DNA of 64,000 nucleotides from Nannocystis pusilla (lineage in GTDB: Bacteria > Myxococcota_A > Polyangia > Nannocystales > Nannocystaceae): NCBI RefSeq assembly GCF_020073745.1, contig NZ_JAIRAU010000001.1, forward strand, positions 868,001 through 932,000, in the 5' to 3' direction. The first letter of the stretch is position 1; each line of letters opens with the position of its first letter. The position numbers were made by a program, and so were the translations under genes. Under the pieces are notes generated by a model, which had not been told where the DNA came from, searched no databases, and saw nothing but the letters and a program-made list of their open reading frames with translations. Positions 51,047 to 59,512 of this stretch are shown here, one piece after another.

Positions 51047-52753
51047 ATGCTCGAGGCCGTGCGCGCGCGTGCCCGAGCCCTCGCGATGATGGCCGTCCTG
51101 ACGGCCGGCGACGCGCGCGCGGCCACGCCGGTGCGGGTCGAGTTCCACTTCCAGCCGGTGCCCGACGCGCAGATGGCGATCTGGCTCGAAGACCAGCACG
51201 GAAAATTCGTCGCCGACGTGCTCGTGACCCAGGCGACCGGCAAGCTGGGGATCGCCAACCGGCCCGGCGAGTGGAACTTCCTGTCGAGCTGGCGCGCGCC
51301 CTACGGCCCGCGCGTCTCGGTGCTGCCGGTCTGGGCCCACCGCCGCGGCAAGACCTACCCGCAGATCGTCTTCTTCGACGACGCCGACCACGACTCGCTC
51401 GGCTGGCACGAGAACTCGAGCAGCCTCGAGAACTACTTCTGCCGCCCGCTCGAGGAGTGGGAGCAGGGCACGATCTCGCTCGACACCAAGACCTGCCCCT
51501 CGCCGAAGTCCTTCAAGACGGACAAGGGCACGTTCGCGGCGGACGGGGCGCGGAGCCCGTATCCGCCGCGCAACGACCTGCTCCGCGTCGACGAGCTCGA
51601 CTCGCCGGACGTCGCCGAGTTCGCGGACCTCAACGAGCTCGACGCCGTGACCGCGGCGACCCCGAGCGGCGACGGGCCCGAGTTCGTGGTCGCGGTGCTG
51701 ACCCCCGAGATGCTGGCGCGCGGGCCGCTGGTGGCCTACGCCGAGATCAGCCGCGAGCACGACGAGAACAGCCACTACGCGTTCGACCGCGACGACGACC
51801 ACTTCGTCGACCCGCGGCTGGCCCGCTACGGCATCGCGTACCTCGGCCAGCCCTCGGTGGTGTACCGCGTGGCGTTCGACCCGCTGCGGCGCAAGTTCCA
51901 GGGCACCACCGAGTACGCCGGCTACGGCGACTGGGACGGGGCCACCGGCGCGCTGCACCCGCCCGACGCGACGATCAGCGGCGAGGACGGCAGCGGCGCC
52001 GACCGGCTGCGCGTGGTGACGATGAACGGCGATACGTTCCGCTGGGGCGTGTTCTCGTACGGCGACGGCAGCGAGCCCGACCCGGGCGACGGCTGGGGGC
52101 ACCCGTGCGAGCAACGCGAGCTGCCCGCGGTCGCCGGCTTGAAGGCGCGCGTGACCGAGTTCGACCAGGTCGAGCTGACCTTCGAGATCCCCGCGCAGGA
52201 CGACCCCGACTTCGCGGTCGCCGACGTGCGCGTCTACCAGATCGTGGGCGAGGACCCGCTGACCGAGGCGATGCTCGGCTCGGCCCAGGAGATCGCCGTC
52301 GCCGTCAACACGCTGGCACCGCCCGGCCAGCCCAGCACCCTGACGGTCCGCGAGCTGTGGGGCGACTACACCTACCAGTTCGGCGTGGTCTACACCGACC
52401 GCTGCGCCCAGCGCAGCGCGCTCGCGTCGGTCGAGGTCACCACGGTGGCCCAGAAATTCCAGACGGTCGAGGGCTTCTGCTTCCTCGCCACCGCCGCCTA
52501 CGGGGCGCCGTGGACGGCCCAGGTCGCCGCCCTGCGGAGCTTCCGCGACGTTTTTTTAAAGAAGTCGGCGACGGGGGTCGATCTGGTGCGCTTCTACTAC
52601 GCCCACAGCCCGCCGCTGGCCGCGGCCATCGCCGGCGAGCCGGTCCTCCGCGGGCTCGCGCGCGTGGTCCTGCAGCCGGTCGCCGATGCGGTCGCGGTGG
52701 CATCCTGGTCGAGAGGCCAGGTGGCCGCGGCGGGTGACGTGCTCGGTCGGTGA
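51047..52753 (+). CDS. Secreted protein with CFI-box-type C-terminus
   Basis: 568 residues. The signal peptide (MLEAVRARARALAMMAVLTAGDARA) is short, and the mature part starts near residue 26. The middle is a large extracellular domain with DDADHDSLGWHEN and a second half with a fibronectin-like pair of strands (LKARVTEFDQVELTFEIP and similar). The C-terminal 90 residues carry EGFCFLATAAYGAPWTAQVAALRSFRD, the CFI-box pattern, ending in a hydrophobic, Ala-rich helix. That is a predicted sorting and anchoring signal, so it is a surface protein. The function of the main domain is unknown. A terminator follows. Confidence 0.78.
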   Translation: MLEAVRARARALAMMAVLTAGDARAATPVRVEFHFQPVPDAQMAIWLEDQHGKFVADVLVTQATGKLGIANRPGEWNFLSSWRAPYGPRVSVLPVWAHRRGKTYPQIVFFDDADHDSLGWHENSSSLENYFCRPLEEWEQGTISLDTKTCPSPKSFKTDKGTFAADGARSPYPPRNDLLRVDELDSPDVAEFADLNELDAVTAATPSGDGPEFVVAVLTPEMLARGPLVAYAEISREHDENSHYAFDRDDDHFVDPRLARYGIAYLGQPSVVYRVAFDPLRRKFQGTTEYAGYGDWDGATGALHPPDATISGEDGSGADRLRVVTMNGDTFRWGVFSYGDGSEPDPGDGWGHPCEQRELPAVAGLKARVTEFDQVELTFEIPAQDDPDFAVADVRVYQIVGEDPLTEAMLGSAQEIAVAVNTLAPPGQPSTLTVRELWGDYTYQFGVVYTDRCAQRSALASVEVTTVAQKFQTVEGFCFLATAAYGAPWTAQVAALRSFRDVFLKKSATGVDLVRFYYAHSPPLAAAIAGEPVLRGLARVVLQPVADAVAVASWSRGQVAAAGDVLGR

Positions 52754-52781
52754 GGTCGGGCTGGCGAGCTGCCGGCCGGCT

Positions 52782-52970
52782 GTTCGGGTTTTTGGGCGCC
52801 GGGCTGCCAAGTTTTGGCGCCGGGCTGGCGCGTCGCCGGCTGGGCTGCTGGGTTTTTCGGGGCCTGGTCCGGCTGCTCGGTTGTTGCGGCGCCGGCCTGG
52901 AGAGTTGCGGCTGGACTGCTCGGGTTTTTCGGCGCCCGGGCCGGCTGCCTGAGTTTTTCCGGCGCCCGGC
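52782..52970. repeat. Degenerate T-run repeats, about 6 units
   Basis: Six stretches resemble GCTCGGGTTTTTCGGCGCCGGGCTG, at about 52782, 52807, 52847, 52876, 52918 and 52948, spaced 25-42 bp. Four have T5 and two have shorter T runs, each followed by GGCGCC-like sequence. They lie in the 3' flank of the CFI-box gene. Confidence 0.6.
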
Positions 52971-53008
52971 ACCCGCACGAGCCGCCGCGCGCGGCGGGTG
53001 CGCTTTTT
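52969..53008 (+). terminator. Probable terminator after the CFI-box gene
   Basis: GCACCCGC (52969-52976) pairs with GCGGGTGC (52994-53001), with a GC-rich inner part, then TTTTT at 53004-53008. Confidence 0.7.
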
Positions 53009-53375
53009 CGACCGACGTTCACAGGCTCGGCGAGCCGACTCGGTCCCGAACTCTCCGGCGCTCACGATTTCGACCCGAGATCTGTTTTTCGATCGAGCGT
53101 CGAAAATTTCTCGAATTTGATCACCACGGACCCAATGTATGTTTCCGCTCGCGGGTCTGCGCGGTTCCGAGCCTTACGCGGACAGAGCGGCACCCGTGCT
53201 CTGCGGAATTCGCGCGCTATCGGGGTAGGGCTCGAGGGTGCAGGCTCCGAATTGGGAAACGCTCGTGCGCATCACCGCAGGGCCGCTCATGGGCAAAGTT
53301 GAGGGCGCCGAGGGGTTCGCGAGCGGATCGGCGGGCAGATTTTTTCGACTCGCGGTCGAAAATCCAGTCAAGCGG
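53009..53375. other. Lower-GC intergenic region with two hairpins
   Basis: No gene is seen. GC drops, with two similar hairpins, TTTTTCGATCGAGCGTCGAAAA near 53085-53105 and TTTTTTCGACTCGCGGTCGAAAAT near 53340-53363. Both have T runs on one side and A runs on the other, so they can terminate both strands. The second one is placed to end the minus-strand methyltransferase transcript. Confidence 0.5.
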
Positions 53376-54743
53376 TCAAATACCAGGCGTCGCCCCCTGG
53401 ATCGCAGCCAGCCGGCGCAGGAGAGTAGGGCGGACCCCGAGCGCAGCACAGCGGGCCCGCAGGGGCTCGAGGCGCCAGCGGCCGGGGTCGACCGGGGCGC
53501 GCGGGTGCCGGCGGTGGGCCTTGATCAGCAGGTTCTTGGGGGTGTGCTCGCCGCCGACGAACTCGAGCACGGTCACGTCGTAGCCGCAGGCCTCGAGCGC
53601 GGCGACCCGGAGGCTGTCGGTGAGGACATCCGCATAGGCGCGCCGCAGCAGCCCGTGGTCGACCATCGCCGCCAGCGGCTGGGCGCCCGCGTCGGCCCGC
53701 GCGAGCTGGGCCGCGAGCTCGGCCTGGCAGCAGGGCACGCTGAGCAGGGCCGGCACGCCCAGCTCGATCGCCAGCGCGATCGCCTCGTCGGTCGCCGTGT
53801 CGCAGGCGTGCAACGCGAGCACGAGGTCGGGCACACCGCCCAGCTGCGCGGGGGCCGTCCGCGCGGCCCCGGCGATGTCGGCCTGGGCGAACGACAGGCC
53901 GGCGCGTCCTGCCGCGGACGCGGCCCCGGTCGGCGTCGCCTCGCCCGCCGCGGCTCGCGTCGCCTCGGCCGTCGCGGACCGCTCGCCCGGCGTGCTCGCC
54001 GTCGCTTCGGTTGGCGTCGCCGCGTCCTTCGCAACCCCGGTCGGAGCGGCATCGTCGTCTGCCGCGAGGCCGAGGGCGCGGGCCCTCTCGCGGCTGCGGG
54101 CGACCACGTCGGCGCGCACGTCGACGCCGTGGAGGCGCAGCGGCACTCCGCGGAGTCGCAGCACCTCGGCCAGCACGAAGCTCAGGTAGGCGTTGCCGCA
54201 CGCGAGGTCGAGCGCGCGCAGCGGCGCGGCCGGATCGATCGACCGCACGCCGGCGAGGCGATCGATCACCGGCTCGCACAGCGTGGCCAGGTGGCAGATC
54301 TGCTTGTACTTGCGGGCATGCGTCGCCGAGATGCTGCCGTCGGCGTTCATGATCCCGATCTCGCGCAGCAGCGCCGCGCTGGTGTCGGGCCGCAGCGAGC
54401 GCTCCTTGCCGCCCATCACCTTGAGCGCGGCGCTCTCGTCGAGCGTGCGCGTGGTGGCGCGGCCGTGGCGAGCGTCGACCTGCACGCGCCGGCGCGGGTC
54501 GAGCACCAGCGTCTGCTTCCACAACCCGGCCGCGGCGGCCTCGCCCGCGGCGGCCAGCAGCGCGTCGACCTGCGCGGCGGTCGGCGCGACGCCGGCGCCC
54601 GGCCCGGCGAGGACCCGCTCGGCGCGCTCGCCCGCCTCGCCGTCGCCGGTCTGCGGCGCGGCGAACACCGCTCGCTCCCATCCGTGCGCGAGGTGAGGCC
54701 GTAGCGCCCGCTGCAGCCGCTGAAGCTTGCCTTTGTCGAGCAA
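53376..54743 (-). CDS. SAM-dependent methyltransferase (Methyltransf_32-like)
   Basis: About 455 residues from a TTG at 54743; the true start is uncertain because no ATG or GTG fits and repeats lie upstream. ALDLACGNAYLSFVLAEVL is SAM motif I. VPDLVLALHACDTATDEAIA (motif II region) and PALLSVPCCQAELAAQL are typical of the family with the KYKQICHLATLCEP segment. An Ala/Thr/Glu/Pro-rich insert of about 45 residues (around TPTEATASTPGERSATAEA) lies between motif I and motif II and looks like recent low-complexity growth. The target is probably RNA or protein; it is not known. No neighbour gives a hint. Confidence 0.75.
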   Translation of the reverse strand: MLDKGKLQRLQRALRPHLAHGWERAVFAAPQTGDGEAGERAERVLAGPGAGVAPTAAQVDALLAAAGEAAAAGLWKQTLVLDPRRRVQVDARHGRATTRTLDESAALKVMGGKERSLRPDTSAALLREIGIMNADGSISATHARKYKQICHLATLCEPVIDRLAGVRSIDPAAPLRALDLACGNAYLSFVLAEVLRLRGVPLRLHGVDVRADVVARSRERARALGLAADDDAAPTGVAKDAATPTEATASTPGERSATAEATRAAAGEATPTGAASAAGRAGLSFAQADIAGAARTAPAQLGGVPDLVLALHACDTATDEAIALAIELGVPALLSVPCCQAELAAQLARADAGAQPLAAMVDHGLLRRAYADVLTDSLRVAALEACGYDVTVLEFVGGEHTPKNLLIKAHRRHPRAPVDPGRWRLEPLRARCAALGVRPTLLRRLAAIQGATPGI

Positions 54744-54895
54744 GAGGCGGACAGGCCTAGCAAAGACCGTGTGGCCGCGCCAGGCTGGCGCGCCCGCTCG
54801 CCCGCGAGTTTGCGCCGCAGAGATCGCGCTGACTTCGAGCGCCGCGGCGGGATCTCGTACCGCTGCTGTCGATGCAGCGCGGTCGACTCGCACCG

Positions 54896-55262
54896 GAGAT
54901 CGCCCTCGAGTCGCCCCCGCCGATCGTGAAGAAGTATCGCGACACACGCGGCGCGGGAGATCGCCCTCGAGTCGCCGCCGGTCGATCGTGAAGAAGTATC
55001 GCGACACACGCGGCGCGGGAGATCGCCCTCGAGTCGCCGCCGGTCGATCGTGAAGAAGTATCGCGACACACGCGGCGCGGGAGATCGCCCTCGACTCGCA
55101 TGCCGCTCCGACGAGGTCGGCTCGGACAGACGCGGCGCGGGAGATCGCCCTCGAGTCGCCCCCGTCGATCGTGAAGAGGTATCGCGACACACGCGGCGTG
55201 GGAGATCGCCCTCGACTCGTACGCCGCCGCGACGAGGTGGACTCGGGACGCGCGGCTCGCCT
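54896..55262. repeat. 61-bp tandem repeat, 6 units (two alternating types)
   Basis: Units begin with GAGATCGCCCTCGA at 54896, 54957, 55019, 55081, 55141 and 55202 (60-62 bp apart). Units 1, 2, 3 and 5 share CGATCGTGAAGAAGTATCGCG (one base differs in unit 5). Units 4 and 6 have instead a CGACGAGGT block. A decayed extra copy begins near 54820. The array fills most of the space between the methyltransferase and serA and lies 79 bp before the serA start. Confidence 0.92.
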
Positions 55263-55340
55263 CCGTCATGCCCCGCCGCGGTCTCCGCCGGGGCCGAGGG
55301 CGAGTTGCGGCGACCGCGGGCCTCGGGCATCGTTCGCGCC

Positions 55341-56585
55341 GTGAACAGCCCGCACGCCCTGCTGCTCGAGAACATCCACCCGACCGCGCACGAGGAGTTC
55401 GCCCGCCGCGGCGTCGTCGTCCACCCCGTGCCGGGGGCGCTGGCGGAGGCGCAGCTGATCGAGGCGTTGCGAGGGCTGCCGCACGACGGGCCGCTGATCC
55501 TGGGGATCCGCAGCAAGACGCGGGTGTCGGCGCGGGTGTTCGCCGAGGTGCCGCAGCTCGAGGCCGTCGGCGCTTTTTGTATCGGCACCGATCAGATCGA
55601 CCTCGCGGCCGCGCAGACGGGCGGCGTCGCGGTGTTCAACGCGCCGTTCAGCAACACCCGCTCGGTCGCGGAGCTGGTGCTCGGCGAGGTGATCATGCTG
55701 GCGCGCCAGATCTTCGCGCGCAGCGCGGCCTGCCACCGCGGGCTGTGGCACAAGAGCGCCGAGGGCAGCCACGAGGTGCGCGGCAAGACGCTGGGGATCG
55801 TCGGCTACGGGCACATCGGCAGCCAGCTCAGCGTGCTCGCCGAGGCGCTGGGCATGAAGGTCCGCTACTACGACGTCCTCTCGAAGTTGCCGCTCGGCAA
55901 CGCCCAGCCGTGCGTCAGCCTGATCGAGCTGCTGTCGCTCAGCGACTTCGTCAGCCTGCACGTGCCCGACACCGAGCACACCCGCGGCATGATCGGCGCC
56001 GACGAGATCGCGGCGATGCGGCGCGGCGCGGCCCTCATCAACGCCTCGCGCGGCGGCGTCGTCGACATCGACGCGCTGCGCGACGCGCTGGTCGCCGGCC
56101 ACCTCGGCGGCGCCGCCATCGACGTGTTCCCGAGCGAGCCCGCGCGCGCGGGAGACGTCTTCGACAGCCCGCTGCGCGGCCTCGACGGCGTGATCCTCAC
56201 CCCGCACATCGGCGGCAGCACCGAGGAGGCGCAGGCCAGCATCGGCCGCGAGGTCGCCGTCGCGCTGTCGCACTACCTCGACACCGGCGCCACGCTCGGC
56301 GGCGTCACCCTGCCGGCGCTCGACGCCGGCCCGGTGCGCGCGGGCTGCCGGATCGTCAACCTCCACCGCAACGTCCCGGGCGTGCTGTCGAAGATCAACC
56401 GGGTGCTCGGCGACTCGTCGGTCAACATCACCGGCCAGAGCCTGGCGACCATCGCCTCGATCGGCCTGCTGCTCGTCGACGTCCCGCTCGGCCACGGCGA
56501 CCCGCAGCTCCAAGAATTGGTGCAGGCGATCACAGCCCTGCCGACCAGCCTGCGCACCCGCATCGCGCGGCAGAGCGCCGCCTGA
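55341..56585 (+). CDS. serA: D-3-phosphoglycerate dehydrogenase (SerA, ACT-domain form)
   Basis: 414 residues, first step of serine synthesis. CIGTDQIDLAAAQ, FNAPFSNTRSVAELVLGE, the NAD loop GIVGYGHIGSQ, NASRGGVVDIDAL and LTPHIGGSTEEAQ match the E. coli enzyme almost motif for motif. The C-terminal ACT domain (NLHRNVPGVLSKINRVLG, SVNITGQSL) should give serine feedback. Catalytic Arg (in INASRG) and the His of PHIGGS are present. Starts at GTG, right after the 61-bp tandem repeats. No serB or serC is nearby. Confidence 0.96.
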   Translation: MNSPHALLLENIHPTAHEEFARRGVVVHPVPGALAEAQLIEALRGLPHDGPLILGIRSKTRVSARVFAEVPQLEAVGAFCIGTDQIDLAAAQTGGVAVFNAPFSNTRSVAELVLGEVIMLARQIFARSAACHRGLWHKSAEGSHEVRGKTLGIVGYGHIGSQLSVLAEALGMKVRYYDVLSKLPLGNAQPCVSLIELLSLSDFVSLHVPDTEHTRGMIGADEIAAMRRGAALINASRGGVVDIDALRDALVAGHLGGAAIDVFPSEPARAGDVFDSPLRGLDGVILTPHIGGSTEEAQASIGREVAVALSHYLDTGATLGGVTLPALDAGPVRAGCRIVNLHRNVPGVLSKINRVLGDSSVNITGQSLATIASIGLLLVDVPLGHGDPQLQELVQAITALPTSLRTRIARQSAA

Positions 56586-56849
56586 CCCGTCGCAAACGCT
56601 GCGCCGGTGCGCCCGTGTGGGACACACCAGGCCCCGCGACTGCGGGCGCGTCGGCTGGTTTTCGCCGGCGGACTCGCCCGGCGTCCGGCCTTTCTCCCGA
56701 CGCGACGCGAGAGGCTCGCGCGGCGCGGTCGAGTGTCCGCGTCGCGGGCGGCGGACCTGTCCGAACGAGCAGACCGTCTCGCAGCGCGAAAATAGTCGGT
56801 GACGCCGGCGGCACGCGAGGCGCGGCCGACGGTGATAGGCTGGGCGGTG

Positions 56850-57500
56850 ATGCGAACGACCCTGATCCTGGCCGGTCTCGTGGGGCTCGCGATATCCCCG
56901 ACCGCTTGCAAACGAACCAGCGATTCGAATGCGCCGACGGGCGAATGCGGCGGCATGTGCGGCCGCGGCACCCGCTGCGACGGGAACGCCTGCGTGGTCG
57001 ACTACTCGCAGGACATCTGTACCTCGCAGGCGGTCGTGCAGGAGGAGGTGCCGATGCGGCCGCCGATCACCTCGTGGGGCGAGTGCACCCTCGACCGCAA
57101 TCAGCTGCCGAAGAAGTTCCGTCCGGTCGACGACAGCCAGATCGCCCAGTTCGACCCCAACCGCCCCCGCGTGATGGACTGGAGCGCCGGCGAGGAGCAG
57201 CTCAACGAGCCGGTGCTCAACGCCAACATGCGCGAGGTCGAGTACGCGATCAACGAGTGCCTGGCGGTCGCCGCCTGTTACAACAACGGCAGCCTCAAGG
57301 GCGGCCGCCTCGACCTCATGATCAGCCTGGTCGGAAAGACAGGCAAGGCCGACGCCGTATCGGTGACCGCGTCGTCGGACCTGACGGTGTTCGGCATCGT
57401 GCCCTGCGTGCGCAAGGCGATCGCCGACCACCAGTTCCCGACCTACAACGGCCCGCCGATGACGGTGAAGTACAACATCGAGATCGGCGGCACCGACTAG
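56850..57500 (+). CDS. Lipoprotein with AgmX/PglI-type C-terminal domain
   Basis: 216 residues. The signal peptide ends ISPTACKR (lipobox). A Cys-rich segment follows (ECGGMCGRGTRCDGNAC). The C-terminal 90 residues (MREVEYAINECLAVAACYNN, KGGRLDLMISLVGKTGKADAV, GIVPCVRKAIADHQFP) match the TonB-C-like domain found in AgmX, PglI and many other myxobacterial proteins. It may join envelope energy-coupling complexes. CCTGGTCGGAAAGACAGG at 57326-57343 matches the 14-bp repeat, but it coincides with a normal part of the domain. Convergent with dps. Confidence 0.8.
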   Translation: MRTTLILAGLVGLAISPTACKRTSDSNAPTGECGGMCGRGTRCDGNACVVDYSQDICTSQAVVQEEVPMRPPITSWGECTLDRNQLPKKFRPVDDSQIAQFDPNRPRVMDWSAGEEQLNEPVLNANMREVEYAINECLAVAACYNNGSLKGGRLDLMISLVGKTGKADAVSVTASSDLTVFGIVPCVRKAIADHQFPTYNGPPMTVKYNIEIGGTD

Positions 57501-57515
57501 CGCGGCGGCGGCGGC

Positions 57516-57992
57516 TCAGCGGTCGAGGTGGGCGCGGAGGAACCAGCCGTGCTTCTCGAACTCGGTGATGATCGCCGTGAACATGTCGACGGTGTCGACG
57601 TCGCCCTGCTGCTCGGCGACCTTGCGCCCGTCCTGCAGCCCGACCAGGTACGACTCGATGCGCTCGGCGAGCAGCCGCACGTGATCGAGGTCGCGGGTGG
57701 TGTCCTGCGGGTACTCGGGCAGGCGCGAGGTCTTGGCCACGTGGCGCGCGGTGCCGTGGATCTGCGCGCCGAGGGTCACCGCGCGCTCGGCCACGGTGTC
57801 GTTGTGGGCGGCGAGGCTGACCGCGAACGTCTCGAACAGCGGGTGCAGCGCGGCGAAGTGCATGCCCTTGATGTTCCAGTGGGCGACCTTGATCTGGCTG
57901 TGCAGGTCGAGGCCGTCGGCGAGCACGTTCTGGAGGGCCGCGGTGATCTTCTGACGTGCTTCTTGGGGCAGGTGGCTCGGGCTGGCGTACAT
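57516..57992 (-). CDS. dps: Dps family ferritin-like DNA-protection protein
   Basis: 158 residues, the usual size. Ferroxidase residues are in place: HWNIKGMHF (His and Asp/Glu sites), FETFAVSLAAHNDTVAERA, and LGAQIHGTA. A short N-terminal tail lacks the Lys-rich DNA-binding motif, so DNA binding is uncertain. It stores iron and removes peroxide under stress. AAGGA precedes the ATG by about 10 bp. It is convergent with the lipoprotein and faces a 1-kb non-coding region. Confidence 0.95.
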   Translation of the reverse strand: MYASPSHLPQEARQKITAALQNVLADGLDLHSQIKVAHWNIKGMHFAALHPLFETFAVSLAAHNDTVAERAVTLGAQIHGTARHVAKTSRLPEYPQDTTRDLDHVRLLAERIESYLVGLQDGRKVAEQQGDVDTVDMFTAIITEFEKHGWFLRAHLDR

Positions 57993-59026
57993 CGTGTTCG
58001 TCCTTGGTGAGAGCGGGCGGAACTATGGGCGCGGTCGCGGGCGCGCGCCAGTGGGTCATCACCCCCGATCTGCGATCGCGGCGGCCCTGACACCGGACCC
58101 AGGCGCGTGAAGCAGCCGGGCGCCGGCGAATCAACCGGGGGCCGGACGCCGCAATCGTCAACCCCTGCGAGCGCCGTGACCGGCGAGGCGGCCCCTGTCG
58201 AGGTCGTCGCGCCGGTCGCGCATGGTTTTAAAGACATGCCTGAAGAGGCATGTGCGGCGCTCAGTGCCGCGACTGGGTCATTTCGAGCAGTCCTCGCGCC
58301 GGGCTTCGACGCGCTGGAAGGCGCGAGGAGGGAGCATATCGAGCGAATGTGTGGCCGGCGAGCAACGCAGCCGGCGTGGGGCTCGATCGCCGCGGCGGCG
58401 CCGGCGAGCCGCGAGAGAGCGCGCGAGGCGAATCAACACAGTGTCCCGAGGGACATGTCCAGGCGATCCGGGGCCGATCGGCCGGCTCGCGCGGGCGGGC
58501 GGGCCGGCCGCGACGAGGGCCGGCGCCGCCGGGTACTATGAATAATGTGGCACCCGCGACGACGTGTGTGATGAAATGACATATGTACATAGCGAAACGG
58601 CGGTCCCGGCGTTCGTCGCCGCGTCGGTGCGCGGAGCCCTCCGTGCGGTCCGCCGCGGCCGCGCCGCAACATCAATGATGCCCTGCACTTGCGCCGGCGG
58701 GCGAGCGGACGTCGCGACGGCGGCGGCGATTCGCCGCGCTATGCACAATCGTCAGCGCGGCGGGCGGCGGCGAAGAATGTCGCGAATATCGGCGGTGAGA
58801 CGCCGCGGACGCCGCCACCGCCGGGATCCGGCGCGGAGCAGGAGAAACCGCGAATTCGGGCGAGCTGAAGCGGTTTGCCGGCGATCTGCGGCTGTTCGGC
58901 GCGGGCTCGACCATGCGATTCGCCACAACTCGGCATTGCGCCCGCTCTGGGCCCACTGAATATTCCGAACCGACGCGCCGCCGGAATCAGCCCGCGGTGC
59001 TCTCCGAGAGAAGAAAGGAACTCCCC
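57993..59026. other. Long intergenic region with no supported gene
   Basis: 1034 bp. It must hold the dps promoter (near 57993) and the leader of the secreted-protein gene. A three-unit 14-bp array is at 58221-58262 and one more pair at 58440-58467. A TACTATGAATAAT stretch near 58536 could be a -10. Open frames here lack codon bias and family features. Nothing else is recognised. Confidence 0.4.
58221..58262. repeat. 14-bp-period array, 3 units
   Basis: CATG at 58221, 58235 and 58249, in the long intergenic region upstream of dps. Confidence 0.8.
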
Positions 59027-59512
59027 ATGTTTCGCAAGATCCTGATGCTGTGCCCCGCCCTGGCGTTCGCCCTGCCGATCATCGCGTCCTCGCCGTCGAT
59101 GGCGCGCCCCCTCACCATCGAGCCGAACCCGGTCGGCTGGGGCGACCAGTGGAACCAGGGCATCGATGACGACCTGCTGCTCGCGGTCTGCGTCCAGACC
59201 CAGATCTTCGTCCAGACCGGCGAGAGCAACCGCGCCTACGACTGTGACACCCTGACGGGCCCGACCTGTCTCGCCAACTGCGCCGTCGCCGACGACGACG
59301 CGACCTGCCGCAGCCAGTGCGACGGCTCCGGCGCCCTGTTCTGCTCGCCCGCCCAGAAGACCCGCTGGGGCGGCTGGGGCCCGTGGGGCAACCAGGGGTT
59401 CGGTCCGGGCTGGGGCAACTGGGACGACGACGACCACAACTTCAACGAGGACGAGATGCTGTTCGTCGACACCCAGACCTGCCTCGAGCTCAACCTGGCC
59501 AGCGACGTGTGA
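59027..59512 (+). CDS. Secreted Cys-rich protein, paralogue 1
   Basis: 161 residues. AAGAAAGGAAC precedes the ATG by about 5 bp. The signal peptide MFRKILMLCPALAFALPIIASS is cut near 22-26. The mature part has ten or more cysteines in the middle (AVCVQTQ, YDCDTLTGPTCLANC, TCRSQCDG, FCSPA) and a Gly/Trp-rich segment (RWGGWGPWGNQG). The C-terminus, DEMLFVDTQTCLELNLASDV, matches the end pattern of the gene at 60907. Secretion is clear; the function is unknown. A toxin-like or matrix role is a guess only. Confidence 0.75.
   Translation: MFRKILMLCPALAFALPIIASSPSMARPLTIEPNPVGWGDQWNQGIDDDLLLAVCVQTQIFVQTGESNRAYDCDTLTGPTCLANCAVADDDATCRSQCDGSGALFCSPAQKTRWGGWGPWGNQGFGPGWGNWDDDDHNFNEDEMLFVDTQTCLELNLASDV

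Noticed and set aside
53009..53375. Lower-GC stretch as a horizontally acquired island edge
   Set aside because: The GC drop covers only about 300 bp, and the flanking genes have normal codon use. It is better explained as terminators and spacer.
54896..55262. 61-bp repeats as a CRISPR array
   Set aside because: There are no unique spacers between constant repeats: the whole unit repeats. No cas genes are near.
57326..57343. 14-bp-like pair inside the AgmX/PglI-domain gene as a true repeat
   Set aside because: The encoded LVGKTGKAD is normal for that domain, so the match may be chance.
57993..59026. Small plus-strand frames around 58110-58960 as genes
   Set aside because: They have weak codon bias, Arg/Ala-rich random-like translations, no clear ribosome site and no family motif.
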